45,166 nucleotides of DNA from an uncultured Eubacteriales bacterium. Its GTDB lineage: Bacteria; Bacillota; Clostridia; Lachnospirales; Lachnospiraceae. Shown here in pieces: positions 1 to 7,586 of the stretch (positions are counted from its first letter, which is position 1; the number at the start of each line of letters is the position of its first letter). Where the stretch lies: positions 1-45,166 of the forward strand of contig OMWM01000010.1 in assembly GCA_900314775.1 (NCBI GenBank). Direction: 5' to 3'. The notes under the pieces were generated by a model. That model did not search any database and was not told the origin of the DNA. It saw only the letters and a list, made by a program, of their open reading frames with translations. The translations under genes and the position numbers were made by a program.

Positions 1-95
1 TTTTGAAAAAGCACCTGTAAGGGAGCTCTATTAAAGTTACCCTTTTATAGCCATGGGATAAAAAGATAAATTTCTGCTAATTTATACTTGACTTT

Positions 96-1004
96 TCATG
101 GCTGGTCTCCCTTTTCATCATTATCCCGAGATGATTTTTTTCCCGCACGCTTTATAATGCCTGCCGAAATGATCACGACTGCCAGTACTCCGGCTGCCAG
201 CAGAATATACGGGAGATATCTGCTGTATGGATCTGCCTGGGCTTCCTGCGCCTCACTCGCCATATCGGCCGTATATGGAATCCGCGTTCCACGTACCAGA
301 AGCCGGTGCGTGTTGACGCCGTACGGTGTACAGGTGATGAGTGTCACGTAGTCCTGGCCGGGTACGATAGCCAGATCTTCTGTTTCGTCCGGCAGTACCG
401 TTTTTATCTGATCAACCTGATATGCCAGCGTTTCATCCAGAACTTTAATATAAAATACATCGCCTGTCTCCAGCTGATCCAGATCGGTAAACAGTTTTGC
501 CGACGGCAGTCCTCGATGAGCTGCCAGAACAGCATGTGTGCCTTCGCCGCCGATCGGAAGACTCGTGCCCTCACAATGTCCCACGCCGTTTTCCAGTGCC
601 TCTTTGCCGAGTCCGTGATAGATGGCAAGATTCACATTGATTTTCGGAATGATGATCGACCCCATCACCTCGTCACCATTCGGATTCAGAAGCTGGTCGT
701 ATGGATGTGTGAGAATGTAATCTTCTTCCTGGCCGAATGCATCAACAATCTGGTTGACCGTGTGCTGCGCATTGTACGCCTGCGCATCGGCCTTGATCTG
801 CGTGATTTCCGCATTGGTCAGCGTGTCCACCGAGTCGTTGTACTCCGTGATCAGATGCTGATTCCGATATCGGTTCCACAGATCGGATACTGTTGGATAC
901 AGGAGAAGTCCGGCACCTGCTGTAAATATCACCGCAATAATAATGGTGATCAGTATGCTGCCCGCGCTTCTTCTGCGGCGTATTGTTAATTCCTGATTTT
1001 GCAT
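96..1004 (-). CDS. Class C (pilin-polymerising) sortase, distal copy
   Basis: Membrane transpeptidase that links pilin subunits through their LPXTG-type sorting signals. The 302-residue product has an N-terminal membrane segment (about residues 15-36), a sortase domain, and a C-terminal membrane segment with a basic tail, the usual class C layout. His163 (in AAHRGLPSAK), Cys225 (in TLITCTPYG) and Arg234 form the expected catalytic triad. The region that normally carries the class C lid DP(F/W) reads DAF here (about residues 88-90). It starts 12 bp after the stop of the second sortase gene and is the last pilus gene in the window; its ribosome binding site is weak, which suggests translational coupling. 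The 95 bp beyond its stop show no terminator, so the operon may continue outside the window. Class C is well supported; which subunit it prefers cannot be told. Confidence 0.93.
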   Translation of the reverse strand: MQNQELTIRRRRSAGSILITIIIAVIFTAGAGLLLYPTVSDLWNRYRNQHLITEYNDSVDTLTNAEITQIKADAQAYNAQHTVNQIVDAFGQEEDYILTHPYDQLLNPNGDEVMGSIIIPKINVNLAIYHGLGKEALENGVGHCEGTSLPIGGEGTHAVLAAHRGLPSAKLFTDLDQLETGDVFYIKVLDETLAYQVDQIKTVLPDETEDLAIVPGQDYVTLITCTPYGVNTHRLLVRGTRIPYTADMASEAQEAQADPYSRYLPYILLAAGVLAVVIISAGIIKRAGKKSSRDNDEKGDQP

Positions 1005-1016
1005 ATCTGTGCAGGC

Positions 1017-1859
1017 TTACCTGTTGCTTCTCTTCCTTTTGATATATCCAGCGGTGAAAATAACCAGCACGCCGAGCATTACACCCGCTGCCGCACATAG
1101 AATTTCTTCCGCCAGACCTGGATTGCGGCCTGCTGCCTTTTTGACCTCTGCTGCTTCGCCGGCTTCTTCATTACTCACCCTGTGCCCGCGTACCAGAAGT
1201 CTTTGCGTATTGACGCCGTATGGCGTACAGGTCAGCAATGTGACATAGTCACTGCCTTTTTCAATGCCCAGATCAGACGTATTATCCGGTTCTACCGTTT
1301 TAATCTGATCCGTTTTATAAGTTACCGTCCTGCCCAGTACATGAACGGTGAAGATATCCCCTTCCTCAAGAAGGTTCAGATCTGTAAACATCTTCGCACT
1401 CGGGAGCCCCCGGTGTGCCGAGATCACCGCATGTGTACTTTCGCCGCCTACCGGAAGACTGCTTCCGAACAGATGGCCGGCGCCTTTCTGCAGGACCTCA
1501 TCGGTTGTGTAGTGATACACCGGCAGCTTTACATCGATCGCCGGTATCTCAACATAGCCGATCACTCCATCGTTGTTGATATTCAGCAGGCTTTCATATT
1601 CCTGATCCTGAATGCCGTCGCGCTGTGCAAACGCATCCGGTACCTGACCTCCGAGCAGCGTCTTGTTATAGGCTTCTGCTTTTTCGAGCTCCTCTTCGAG
1701 CTGTTCTTCACCGGCATCTTCGACGGAGCTCTGATATTCTGTGATCAGATGGCTGTCCCGATTTCGGTTCCATGCATCACTGAACGTCGGATACATGAAA
1801 ATCAGAAAACCGGCAATAAAAATCAGTGCAATAAGAATGATCCCTTTTCTGTTACTCAT
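1017..1859 (-). CDS. Class C (pilin-polymerising) sortase, proximal copy
   Basis: Second pilus sortase, 280 residues, clearly related to the neighbouring copy (shared CTPYGVNT and HRGLPSAK blocks). An N-terminal membrane segment spans about residues 7-23 and a C-terminal membrane segment is followed by KRKRSNR. The catalytic residues are His149, Cys211 and Arg220. The N-terminal lid region reads PDAF rather than the usual DPF. It follows the backbone pilin by 127 bp containing a GC-rich hairpin (about 1890-1912), which may lower sortase expression relative to the pilin. Two class C sortases beside two sortase substrates is common in SpaA-type pilus islands, where one may incorporate the tip and the other polymerise the shaft; that division of labour is inferred. 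Confidence 0.93.
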   Translation of the reverse strand: MSNRKGIILIALIFIAGFLIFMYPTFSDAWNRNRDSHLITEYQSSVEDAGEEQLEEELEKAEAYNKTLLGGQVPDAFAQRDGIQDQEYESLLNINNDGVIGYVEIPAIDVKLPVYHYTTDEVLQKGAGHLFGSSLPVGGESTHAVISAHRGLPSAKMFTDLNLLEEGDIFTVHVLGRTVTYKTDQIKTVEPDNTSDLGIEKGSDYVTLLTCTPYGVNTQRLLVRGHRVSNEEAGEAAEVKKAAGRNPGLAEEILCAAAGVMLGVLVIFTAGYIKRKRSNR

Positions 1860-1986
1860 AAAGCCTGCGTATAATGCTTTTTCCCGTCGGCAGCGGCCTT
1901 GCGGCCGCCGCGTTCAGGAAACAATCAATTATTCAGTCCATGCTGGCCGGCTGGCTCAGCTGCGGACCTGGATGCTGTTATAATGA

Positions 1987-3540
1987 TCAGACGGTTCTTC
2001 TGTTTCTCTTTCTGGCAACGATCATGAAGATTGCGATTACCATGAGTGCAGCGCCGCCGATTGTGAATACATAAGTACCGATACCGCCGGTTGAAGGAAG
2101 TCCGGTGATCTTCGTATTCTTAATCAGTGTTGTCTCGTCATCACCAGGATAAACAACTTTGGTGATTGTGCCGCCGTCATAGGTTGCAGTGTAGGCGCTG
2201 GTAGCTGTGCCATCAATGACTACGCTGTAGCTTGCCAGTGTGCCATCTGTATTGTATGTTGCGGAAATTTCAACCGTGTGCTGTGTGGAATCAAGTGAGT
2301 ATCCTGTTGGTGCCTGAGTCTCAACAAGTGTGTATGTGCCTGCATCAAGGCCCCAGAAGCTGAGCTGACCATTATTATCAGATGTTGCAACACCTGTAGT
2401 TCCGCTCGTTGTCTTGCCAACCGGATTGCCCTGAGAATCATAGAGTGTAAACTGTGCTCCTGCGAGAGGGCTGGTTGTAGTTCCATCATCAGTGGTTGTC
2501 TCGCTGACCTTGGTTACTTCATGTGTCTTGTGACCGGTTGTGTCGTTGAGAGCTGCATCGATACCAAATGTATAGGTATGCGTCTTCTTCTCATCAGAAT
2601 CTGTTGTTGTTGTCGGTGTATCCGAATATGTAAGCTTTACCGTATTCGGGTTGTCGCCCATGTTGATCTGTGCGTTCTCATTCAGAACAGCGCTGTAGGT
2701 AACAGATACGTCTCTGTTCGTCTCATCAGCAATGCTGAGAATGTATTCGGATGAAAAAGCAATGGTGATAACCTGACCGTTAACACTTACTGTGCAATTC
2801 GGTGATGTTACAGCTGCGTCGCCAACTTTTACAGTTACAGCAGATGCTTCCGGAGCGGTAAGACCAGCACTTAAAGTATCGGTAATGGTGTAGGTCGCAT
2901 TTGTGTACTGTTCGCTGTAGGACGGGATTGTACCGGTAATCTCGAAAGCAACAGAATCGCCGATAGCAACATCATCGCCATGATTATTGCCGCTGCCGGA
3001 ACCAACGATAGTCTTATCGACATCCGGTTTGTCATTTGACTTTGCGTAAGCAGTCTGACCATTCAGGTTCATATTGGAATTTGCACTTGCTGTGCCGCCG
3101 GTAAGGCTGCCATCATCTGCATAAGAAGCGCTGACAATAAGCGGATTGTAGATCTTTCCGCTGGTGCCGCCGGTTACCACAACGAGGTAGCTGCCGGCCG
3201 GAACAGATGCCTCATATGCTTTGTCGGTCGCGTTCCAGGTCATAGAGTAAGTGGTTGTCAGTTCACTTGTACGCTTTGAAAGTGTCTGAATTTCTTCATT
3301 GTTCGGTTTATCCGGTGTTGCCGGAATACCAGTCAGGACACTTTCCCATCCGGTAAGACCGCCGGACGTATATTTACCTTTTACAATCTGATAAGCCGTT
3401 ACGGTTGCGCCTTCTTCGACATTTGTCACTTTGACGGTTGCCTTATCATCACTTGAAGGTGCTGCAAATGCTGCGATATTAAATGTGAGTACCATGCTCA
3501 ATGCAACGAGCAATGTTAAGAATTTTTTAAATTTACGCAT
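1987..3540 (-). CDS. Major pilin: isopeptide-forming fimbrial backbone subunit with SpaA domain
   Basis: Probable pilus shaft protein, 517 residues. A Sec signal peptide ends near AAFAA (about residue 27). An isopeptide-forming fimbrial domain starts near residue 175 (KPDVDKTI), and a SpaA/Cna_B-type domain covers about residues 355-475, with the E-box YTLVETQAPTGY. The sorting signal is LPSTG at 481-485, followed by a hydrophobic stretch and the tail RKRNRRTV. The canonical VYPKN pilin motif is absent; YAKSN, just before KPDVDK, is the best candidate for the polymerisation lysine. A good ribosome binding site (AGGAG) precedes the start. It lies 95 bp after the VWA gene and before both sortases, as expected for the abundant shaft subunit. 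The backbone role is inferred from size, domain order and position. Confidence 0.92.
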   Translation of the reverse strand: MRKFKKFLTLLVALSMVLTFNIAAFAAPSSDDKATVKVTNVEEGATVTAYQIVKGKYTSGGLTGWESVLTGIPATPDKPNNEEIQTLSKRTSELTTTYSMTWNATDKAYEASVPAGSYLVVVTGGTSGKIYNPLIVSASYADDGSLTGGTASANSNMNLNGQTAYAKSNDKPDVDKTIVGSGSGNNHGDDVAIGDSVAFEITGTIPSYSEQYTNATYTITDTLSAGLTAPEASAVTVKVGDAAVTSPNCTVSVNGQVITIAFSSEYILSIADETNRDVSVTYSAVLNENAQINMGDNPNTVKLTYSDTPTTTTDSDEKKTHTYTFGIDAALNDTTGHKTHEVTKVSETTTDDGTTTSPLAGAQFTLYDSQGNPVGKTTSGTTGVATSDNNGQLSFWGLDAGTYTLVETQAPTGYSLDSTQHTVEISATYNTDGTLASYSVVIDGTATSAYTATYDGGTITKVVYPGDDETTLIKNTKITGLPSTGGIGTYVFTIGGAALMVIAIFMIVARKRNRRTV

Positions 3541-3634
3541 ATTTTCTCCTCTTTCTTTTTCTGATTAAATTTTCAGTATGCAACAGGACCTTATCTCCCT
3601 CTGATATTCAGGGAAAATGGCCTTTTCTTTTTTT

Positions 3635-6600
3635 TTACAATTGAGACCTCCTTTCCCTGCGTTTTCTCAGATAGAAAATATATCCTGCTAACGCCGTCAT
3701 CATCAGTGCCAGACCGGCTGTCTCGATCGGAGTACGGCCGATGCCGCCTGCATTCGGCAGTTCGTAGGTTTCATTATTAGTGATGAGGTAATATCCTTCA
3801 TCACTTACACTGACAGTTTTGCCGTCCTGATCTGTCACTGTTACTGACAGATCATCGGATACGGTTATCTTCCACGGCTCCGTCGGCTGATAATAGCCGT
3901 CCTTTGCCTTTGTCTCATAGAGCAGGTAATTGCCGCTTTCCAGATCGGTCAGCGTCAGCAGTCCGCTCTCATCGGAAGTCGGCTGCGCAATCGCATCGCC
4001 AACCTGCTGCCAGTTCTCATCCGCCTTGTACAGGTTGAATTCAACACCGCCAAGAAGTACGCTGTTATCGCCGTTATCGCTTGCCTTCACCTTCTGCAGT
4101 GTGATCTGCGTTGTCGGCGGGGCGGTCTTTGTGTTCGTAACAGTGACTGTCTGAGCATTGGTGCCGCGATAATCGATCGGATGTTTCGATGCGTCATCGC
4201 CTGCCTCTGTCCACTTATCCAGCATCGGATGAACGGTATCACTTGTCCATTTAAAGCCTGCATCACCAACTGACTTGCTGGATCCATCACTGTACTTGAT
4301 GGTTATCTCCTGCATCGTATAATCATAACCTGTATCAAGATCGACATTGTTTTTATCGGTAAGACCGAGAGATACATGCACGCTGCCTTTCCAATTTCCT
4401 TCGGTATCCTTTTCCAATGTGATGGTCTGATATACTTCCCCACCCTGCATCACATTTACCGTTATATCAGTGATATTCTGAAGGTCCTCGTCATCTGCGC
4501 CGCTCCATACTTTTTCAATGGTCAGCTCGGTGTCCTGCAGTGGAACCGGATCCGGATTGTCAATGGCTTTCGTACCCGGTGTGTCTATTTCCGAACCCGG
4601 TGTCGTTTTATCTACACTTGTGTAAGTCACATAAACATGATCCGGGTTGCTGCTGTCTGTATTGTCTTTATTCGTTTTCAGCATGTACGTGCCGTCTGAT
4701 GCCTGCACAATTTCCGGATGCGCGGCACTTACGCTGGAATAATCCGTACGTCCTCCGAGAAGGTCTGCCGTCTGATCATAGGCGGTCTGATTCGGCCATA
4801 CCCGGAAGCTGGCAGTGTAGGTGACGCCGTTTTCCAGTTCGAAATTCTCACCGAGACTCCATGTGAAATTGCCGTCACTGTCGATTGTCGCTGCCGGTGC
4901 ATCATCCCATGTCGTACTGCTGCCGGAACTATCTGTTTTGGTATAGGTAACCTCACCGCTGTCGATGCCGTCACGGATATCAGCTGCCGTAAGAGCTGTA
5001 AGGGAATCATGAAGCGTCACATTCTTATAACTGAAGTTCTTTGTGATCTTCGCGGCAATTGCTTTCAGTGTGCGGCTCAATGTATCAGCATCCGCCGCAT
5101 CGTAATAATAATCAGCGGCACTTTCTCCGGTGAAAGTTACAAGCTCCTGCATCTTGTCGGTATTATTGAATGTGCCGATTGCATATAAGGTTTTTCCTCC
5201 GCTTACCAGTTCCTGTGCGGTTACGGCACCGGCATGATAATTGAGATCCTCAAAAGTCTCCTCATAAATAACCTCGCTTAAATTTTCCAATTGGGTTATC
5301 GTGCAGTCTGTTTCACCGAGACCATTACCGTATACACCGCTTGTGTGTTCGAATCTTGTATCTGACATAGTCGGTTGATTTGCATAGTCAGGATAATTTG
5401 TAATGTGGTAATCCCAGTTATTCGTAACACCTGGCTTAACCGGAAACGAAAGAGGCATATCCTCATAGCGTCCATTTTTGGAATTTCTTACCGTCGGGTC
5501 GCCATCCGAAATAATAATCACATATGTCGGATAAGAACTGCGGTCTGCACCGAACGACACAGAATTTGCCTTGACCAAGGCATCTTCCCAGTTAGTAGAA
5601 CTGTGTTCAGCATCTTTTTCTTTCGCCGCTGACAGACTATCCACTTTTGTTTCATATGCGGAACCGGATCCGAACTGTGTGTAAACCACTCCGTCCGCTG
5701 TCGCTGTCGTCGCGAACGTCACCAGAGATACGGCAACCGTATCCGGACTGCTGCTGTTCACACTCTGGAAGGCAGTACCGAGTTCTTTGAGTGCGTCCCT
5801 TGCCGCCTGGATTCTTGTCGTGCTGCCTGATGTTCTTTTCATACTGCCCGACAGATCCTGTACAACCACGATATTGTATTTCGAGGTTTCCGTTTCAACT
5901 TCTGTGTGGCCTGTTACGCTGAGATTGATATTATATGTACCATCCCCGTTATCTGTCAGGGTCTTGGAAACGGCCGGTCCATTGCTGTCATCGGAATCCG
6001 TCAGACTTGCCGCAGCCGCTGCGCCCTGTGCTGCATAAGTCACGGCAGCAGAGGTTTCCGTATCTGCCGTATCCGTTTCGCTCTCACTTTCGCTTTCCGA
6101 CTCTGTCTGCTGCGTCTGCAGCACACCGTATACTGAAAAGCTATCGGCTTTAAATGCAACGCTGGATAAGTTTGCCGCATCATCTGCTTTTACATTCTCG
6201 GCCATCTCCGGTGTTTCCTTACCGCTGTCCTCTGCGAAATGAATGATCTGGCATCCGTCTTCATCTGCTTCTGCCTGCATCGGTGTGTCATAGGAAATTC
6301 TGACGCTGACGCTGCTCTCCGGTTCGATGGCATTGCCGTTTTCATCCTGGATCGTTATATCGTAGAAATGCGCTCCGGATATTCTGGCATCCGGGCTTTC
6401 CTTTTCCAGTTTGTCGGCAGTCTCCTTGTAGTACCGATCGTACTCACTGGTACCTTCCCGGATTTCTTCTGCCTTTAAAACAGTTCCCTCCGGAATACCT
6501 GCCTTCGCATCGTAGCTGACCGTCACGGTACAGCCGTCTGCGCCATCGGCTTTGAGGGTACCGCCTTTACTGATCGAAGCAGTCTCCGTTACTGTTTCTG

Positions 6601-6733
6601 TATCAGCAGTAGATTTATCCGCCGCATCCGTTGTCAGCGGATAAAAACTGCAGCAGAACATCGCGGCCGCCGCAGCGATAGCCAGCAGGTGACGTATGAA
6701 GTTGTTCTTTTTACGTATTGAAGATTTTTTCAT
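3635..6733 (-). CDS. Large VWA-domain pilus tip adhesin with Cna_B/SpaA domains and LPXTG-like anchor
   Basis: Likely the pilus-tip subunit, 1032 residues. A signal peptide covers about residues 1-38. A Thr/Glu/Ser-rich linker (about 205-230) is followed by a von Willebrand A domain whose MIDAS motif DLSGS lies at 293-297, with a later IIISDGDPT block. Cna_B-like repeats follow at about 737-870 (LTIEKVWSG) and a SpaA-type domain at about 875-990 (ITLQKVKAS, YLLYETKAKDGYY). The sorting signal is LPNAG at 992-996 plus a hydrophobic segment and basic tail. LPNAG departs from the backbone's LPSTG at the normally invariant Thr, so the sortases may treat the two differently. It is the first gene of the pilus operon and has a strong ribosome binding site (GGGGG). 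Metal-dependent adhesion to host or matrix proteins is the family expectation; the ligand is unknown. Confidence 0.92.
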   Translation of the reverse strand: MKKSSIRKKNNFIRHLLAIAAAAAMFCCSFYPLTTDAADKSTADTETVTETASISKGGTLKADGADGCTVTVSYDAKAGIPEGTVLKAEEIREGTSEYDRYYKETADKLEKESPDARISGAHFYDITIQDENGNAIEPESSVSVRISYDTPMQAEADEDGCQIIHFAEDSGKETPEMAENVKADDAANLSSVAFKADSFSVYGVLQTQQTESESESESETDTADTETSAAVTYAAQGAAAAASLTDSDDSNGPAVSKTLTDNGDGTYNINLSVTGHTEVETETSKYNIVVVQDLSGSMKRTSGSTTRIQAARDALKELGTAFQSVNSSSPDTVAVSLVTFATTATADGVVYTQFGSGSAYETKVDSLSAAKEKDAEHSSTNWEDALVKANSVSFGADRSSYPTYVIIISDGDPTVRNSKNGRYEDMPLSFPVKPGVTNNWDYHITNYPDYANQPTMSDTRFEHTSGVYGNGLGETDCTITQLENLSEVIYEETFEDLNYHAGAVTAQELVSGGKTLYAIGTFNNTDKMQELVTFTGESAADYYYDAADADTLSRTLKAIAAKITKNFSYKNVTLHDSLTALTAADIRDGIDSGEVTYTKTDSSGSSTTWDDAPAATIDSDGNFTWSLGENFELENGVTYTASFRVWPNQTAYDQTADLLGGRTDYSSVSAAHPEIVQASDGTYMLKTNKDNTDSSNPDHVYVTYTSVDKTTPGSEIDTPGTKAIDNPDPVPLQDTELTIEKVWSGADDEDLQNITDITVNVMQGGEVYQTITLEKDTEGNWKGSVHVSLGLTDKNNVDLDTGYDYTMQEITIKYSDGSSKSVGDAGFKWTSDTVHPMLDKWTEAGDDASKHPIDYRGTNAQTVTVTNTKTAPPTTQITLQKVKASDNGDNSVLLGGVEFNLYKADENWQQVGDAIAQPTSDESGLLTLTDLESGNYLLYETKAKDGYYQPTEPWKITVSDDLSVTVTDQDGKTVSVSDEGYYLITNNETYELPNAGGIGRTPIETAGLALMMTALAGYIFYLRKRRERRSQL

Positions 6734-6888
6734 GACAAATCCCCCTGCCTCAGTTAGATTAAATAGATAGCGATTGGATGTTTATACAGAACATTCCATC
6801 TTCTCTCTGCCTGACCGGTGAAAGCGCCGATCCGCGAAAGAAATGGATGGATAAATGATTGATTAAAAATAAATCAGTTATCGGTTAA

Positions 6889-6932
6889 AGGTTAGTGCCT
6901 TTCCGCAGTATCGTCAATTACCCGGATGATAT
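6889..6932 (-). promoter_or_regulatory. Pilus operon promoter P1 with upstream box
   Basis: On the minus strand a -35 TTGACG (6912-6917) is followed, after exactly 17 bp, by a weak -10 TAACCT (6889-6894). The 15 bp upstream of the -35 (6918-6932) match those of P2 at all but one position. A good -35, a poor -10 and a conserved abutting box are typical of activator-dependent promoters. The tip-adhesin gene starts about 150 nt downstream. Inferred from sequence only. Confidence 0.6.
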
Positions 6933-7072
6933 GGCCGCGGGGGTGGTTCGGCAATGCGGATTCATGCGGCTTTTCTTTCCGGGCATACGTATCATGGTAT
7001 CCGCGGCTGCAGGAGGGGTTGGGCTGCCTTATCCGGATGATAAGACAGGGGAAAAAGAGCCAGAAGACAGGG

Positions 7073-7112
7073 AAAAAAAAGAGCCAGGCTGCGGAAATCC
7101 GCACCTGACTCT
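7073..7112 (-). terminator. Strong terminator ending the P2 transcript
   Basis: On the minus strand an interrupted GC-rich hairpin (AGAG, CAGG and TGCGGA pairing with TCCGCA, CCTG and CTCT) is followed by eight T residues. It would stop transcripts from P2 before they reach P1 and the pilus genes. Confidence 0.8.
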
Positions 7113-7314
7113 TAATTAACAAAGAACTAATGCTCTTTGTTGAGGGGGGAGACTAGATAATTAATCTGCAGATCCTGCCTCGGCCGGCTGGATCTGCCTG
7201 CCTTGCTTTTCCCTGCATTCTGCAGTGCAAAACAGATTCTGTGCCGCCAGACTTAAAAAGCTGCCGGCTTCACTGACGAAGCTGTGTGACTGAAAACAGT
7301 CATTTCCTTCTGTC
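7073..7314 (-). ncRNA. Candidate small RNA transcribed from promoter P2
   Basis: The predicted start is about 7 nt downstream of the P2 -10 and the end is the terminator at 7073-7112, giving about 240 nt. Inside are several hairpins: TGACTG/CAGTCA near 7285-7300, GCTTC/GAAGC near 7268-7283, GCAGATCC/GGATCTGC (7168-7197) and AACAAAGA/TCTTTGTT (7119-7142). The only start-led ORF is a 16-codon one with a poorly placed ribosome binding site. The function is unknown; shared promoter design suggests it is made together with the pilus. Confidence 0.45.
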
Positions 7315-7320
7315 GAAATA

Positions 7321-7364
7321 AGATTAATCCCTTTGGCCTTTGCCGTCAACTACCCGCATGATAT
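7321..7364 (-). promoter_or_regulatory. Promoter P2, twin of the pilus promoter
   Basis: On the minus strand -35 TTGACG (7344-7349), 17-bp spacer, -10 TAATCT (7321-7326). The 21-bp block covering the -35 and upstream box matches P1 at 19 of 21 positions, and spacing and the TAAYCT -10 are also shared. The same activator probably works on both. Confidence 0.55.
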
Positions 7365-7510
7365 AATCATCGGATGGCGGGCGCAGGCACACCTGACATA
7401 CCTTTTTCATGGCGCTGCAAAGGGGAGGTATCCTTCGTGTACCTTCCCGCTGCCGGGCGGATTCCGGACTTTCACCGGTCAGAACCGTGCGCCGCCGGGC
7501 GCGTCCGCTG

Positions 7511-7550
7511 AAAAAGGCGTGTGAAAAACCAAATGGTTTTCTCACACGCC
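7511..7550 (-). terminator. Terminator of the LuxR-type regulator gene
   Basis: A near-perfect hairpin of about 15 bp (GGCGTGTGA...TCACACGCC) followed on the minus strand by five T residues, 37 bp after the regulator's stop codon. Confidence 0.88.
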
Positions 7551-7586
7551 CTTCTCCCCCGATATCAAAAAACAGGTATAGCGTTA

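Larger units (their letters stand above)
6734..7586. other. 850-bp regulatory intergenic region between LuxR regulator and pilus operon
   Basis: No convincing protein gene is present. Reading on the minus strand from the regulator towards the pilus, it holds the regulator's terminator (7511-7550), promoter P2 (7321-7364), a structured transcribed stretch, an 8-bp inverted repeat (7168-7175 with 7190-7197), another (7119-7126 with 7135-7142), a strong terminator (7073-7112), promoter P1 (6889-6932) and an untranslated leader of about 150 nt. A 14-bp sequence, CTGACCGGTGAAAG, occurs in inverted orientation at 6811-6824 and 7469-7482. Confidence 0.8.

Noticed and set aside
7161-7349. A 62-residue minus-strand ORF ending in FCTAECREK, with CxxC in another frame upstream, hinting at a frameshifted small zinc finger
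   Set aside because: It has no real start, its apparent start falls inside the P2 -35, and joining the two frames needs an invented +1 shift. The promoter and RNA reading explains the region better.
7420-7510. Cobalamin- or FMN-riboswitch-like fragments (GGTGAAAGTCCGG, GCAGCGGGAAGG)
   Set aside because: The conserved boxes occur in the wrong order and the rest of either consensus is missing.
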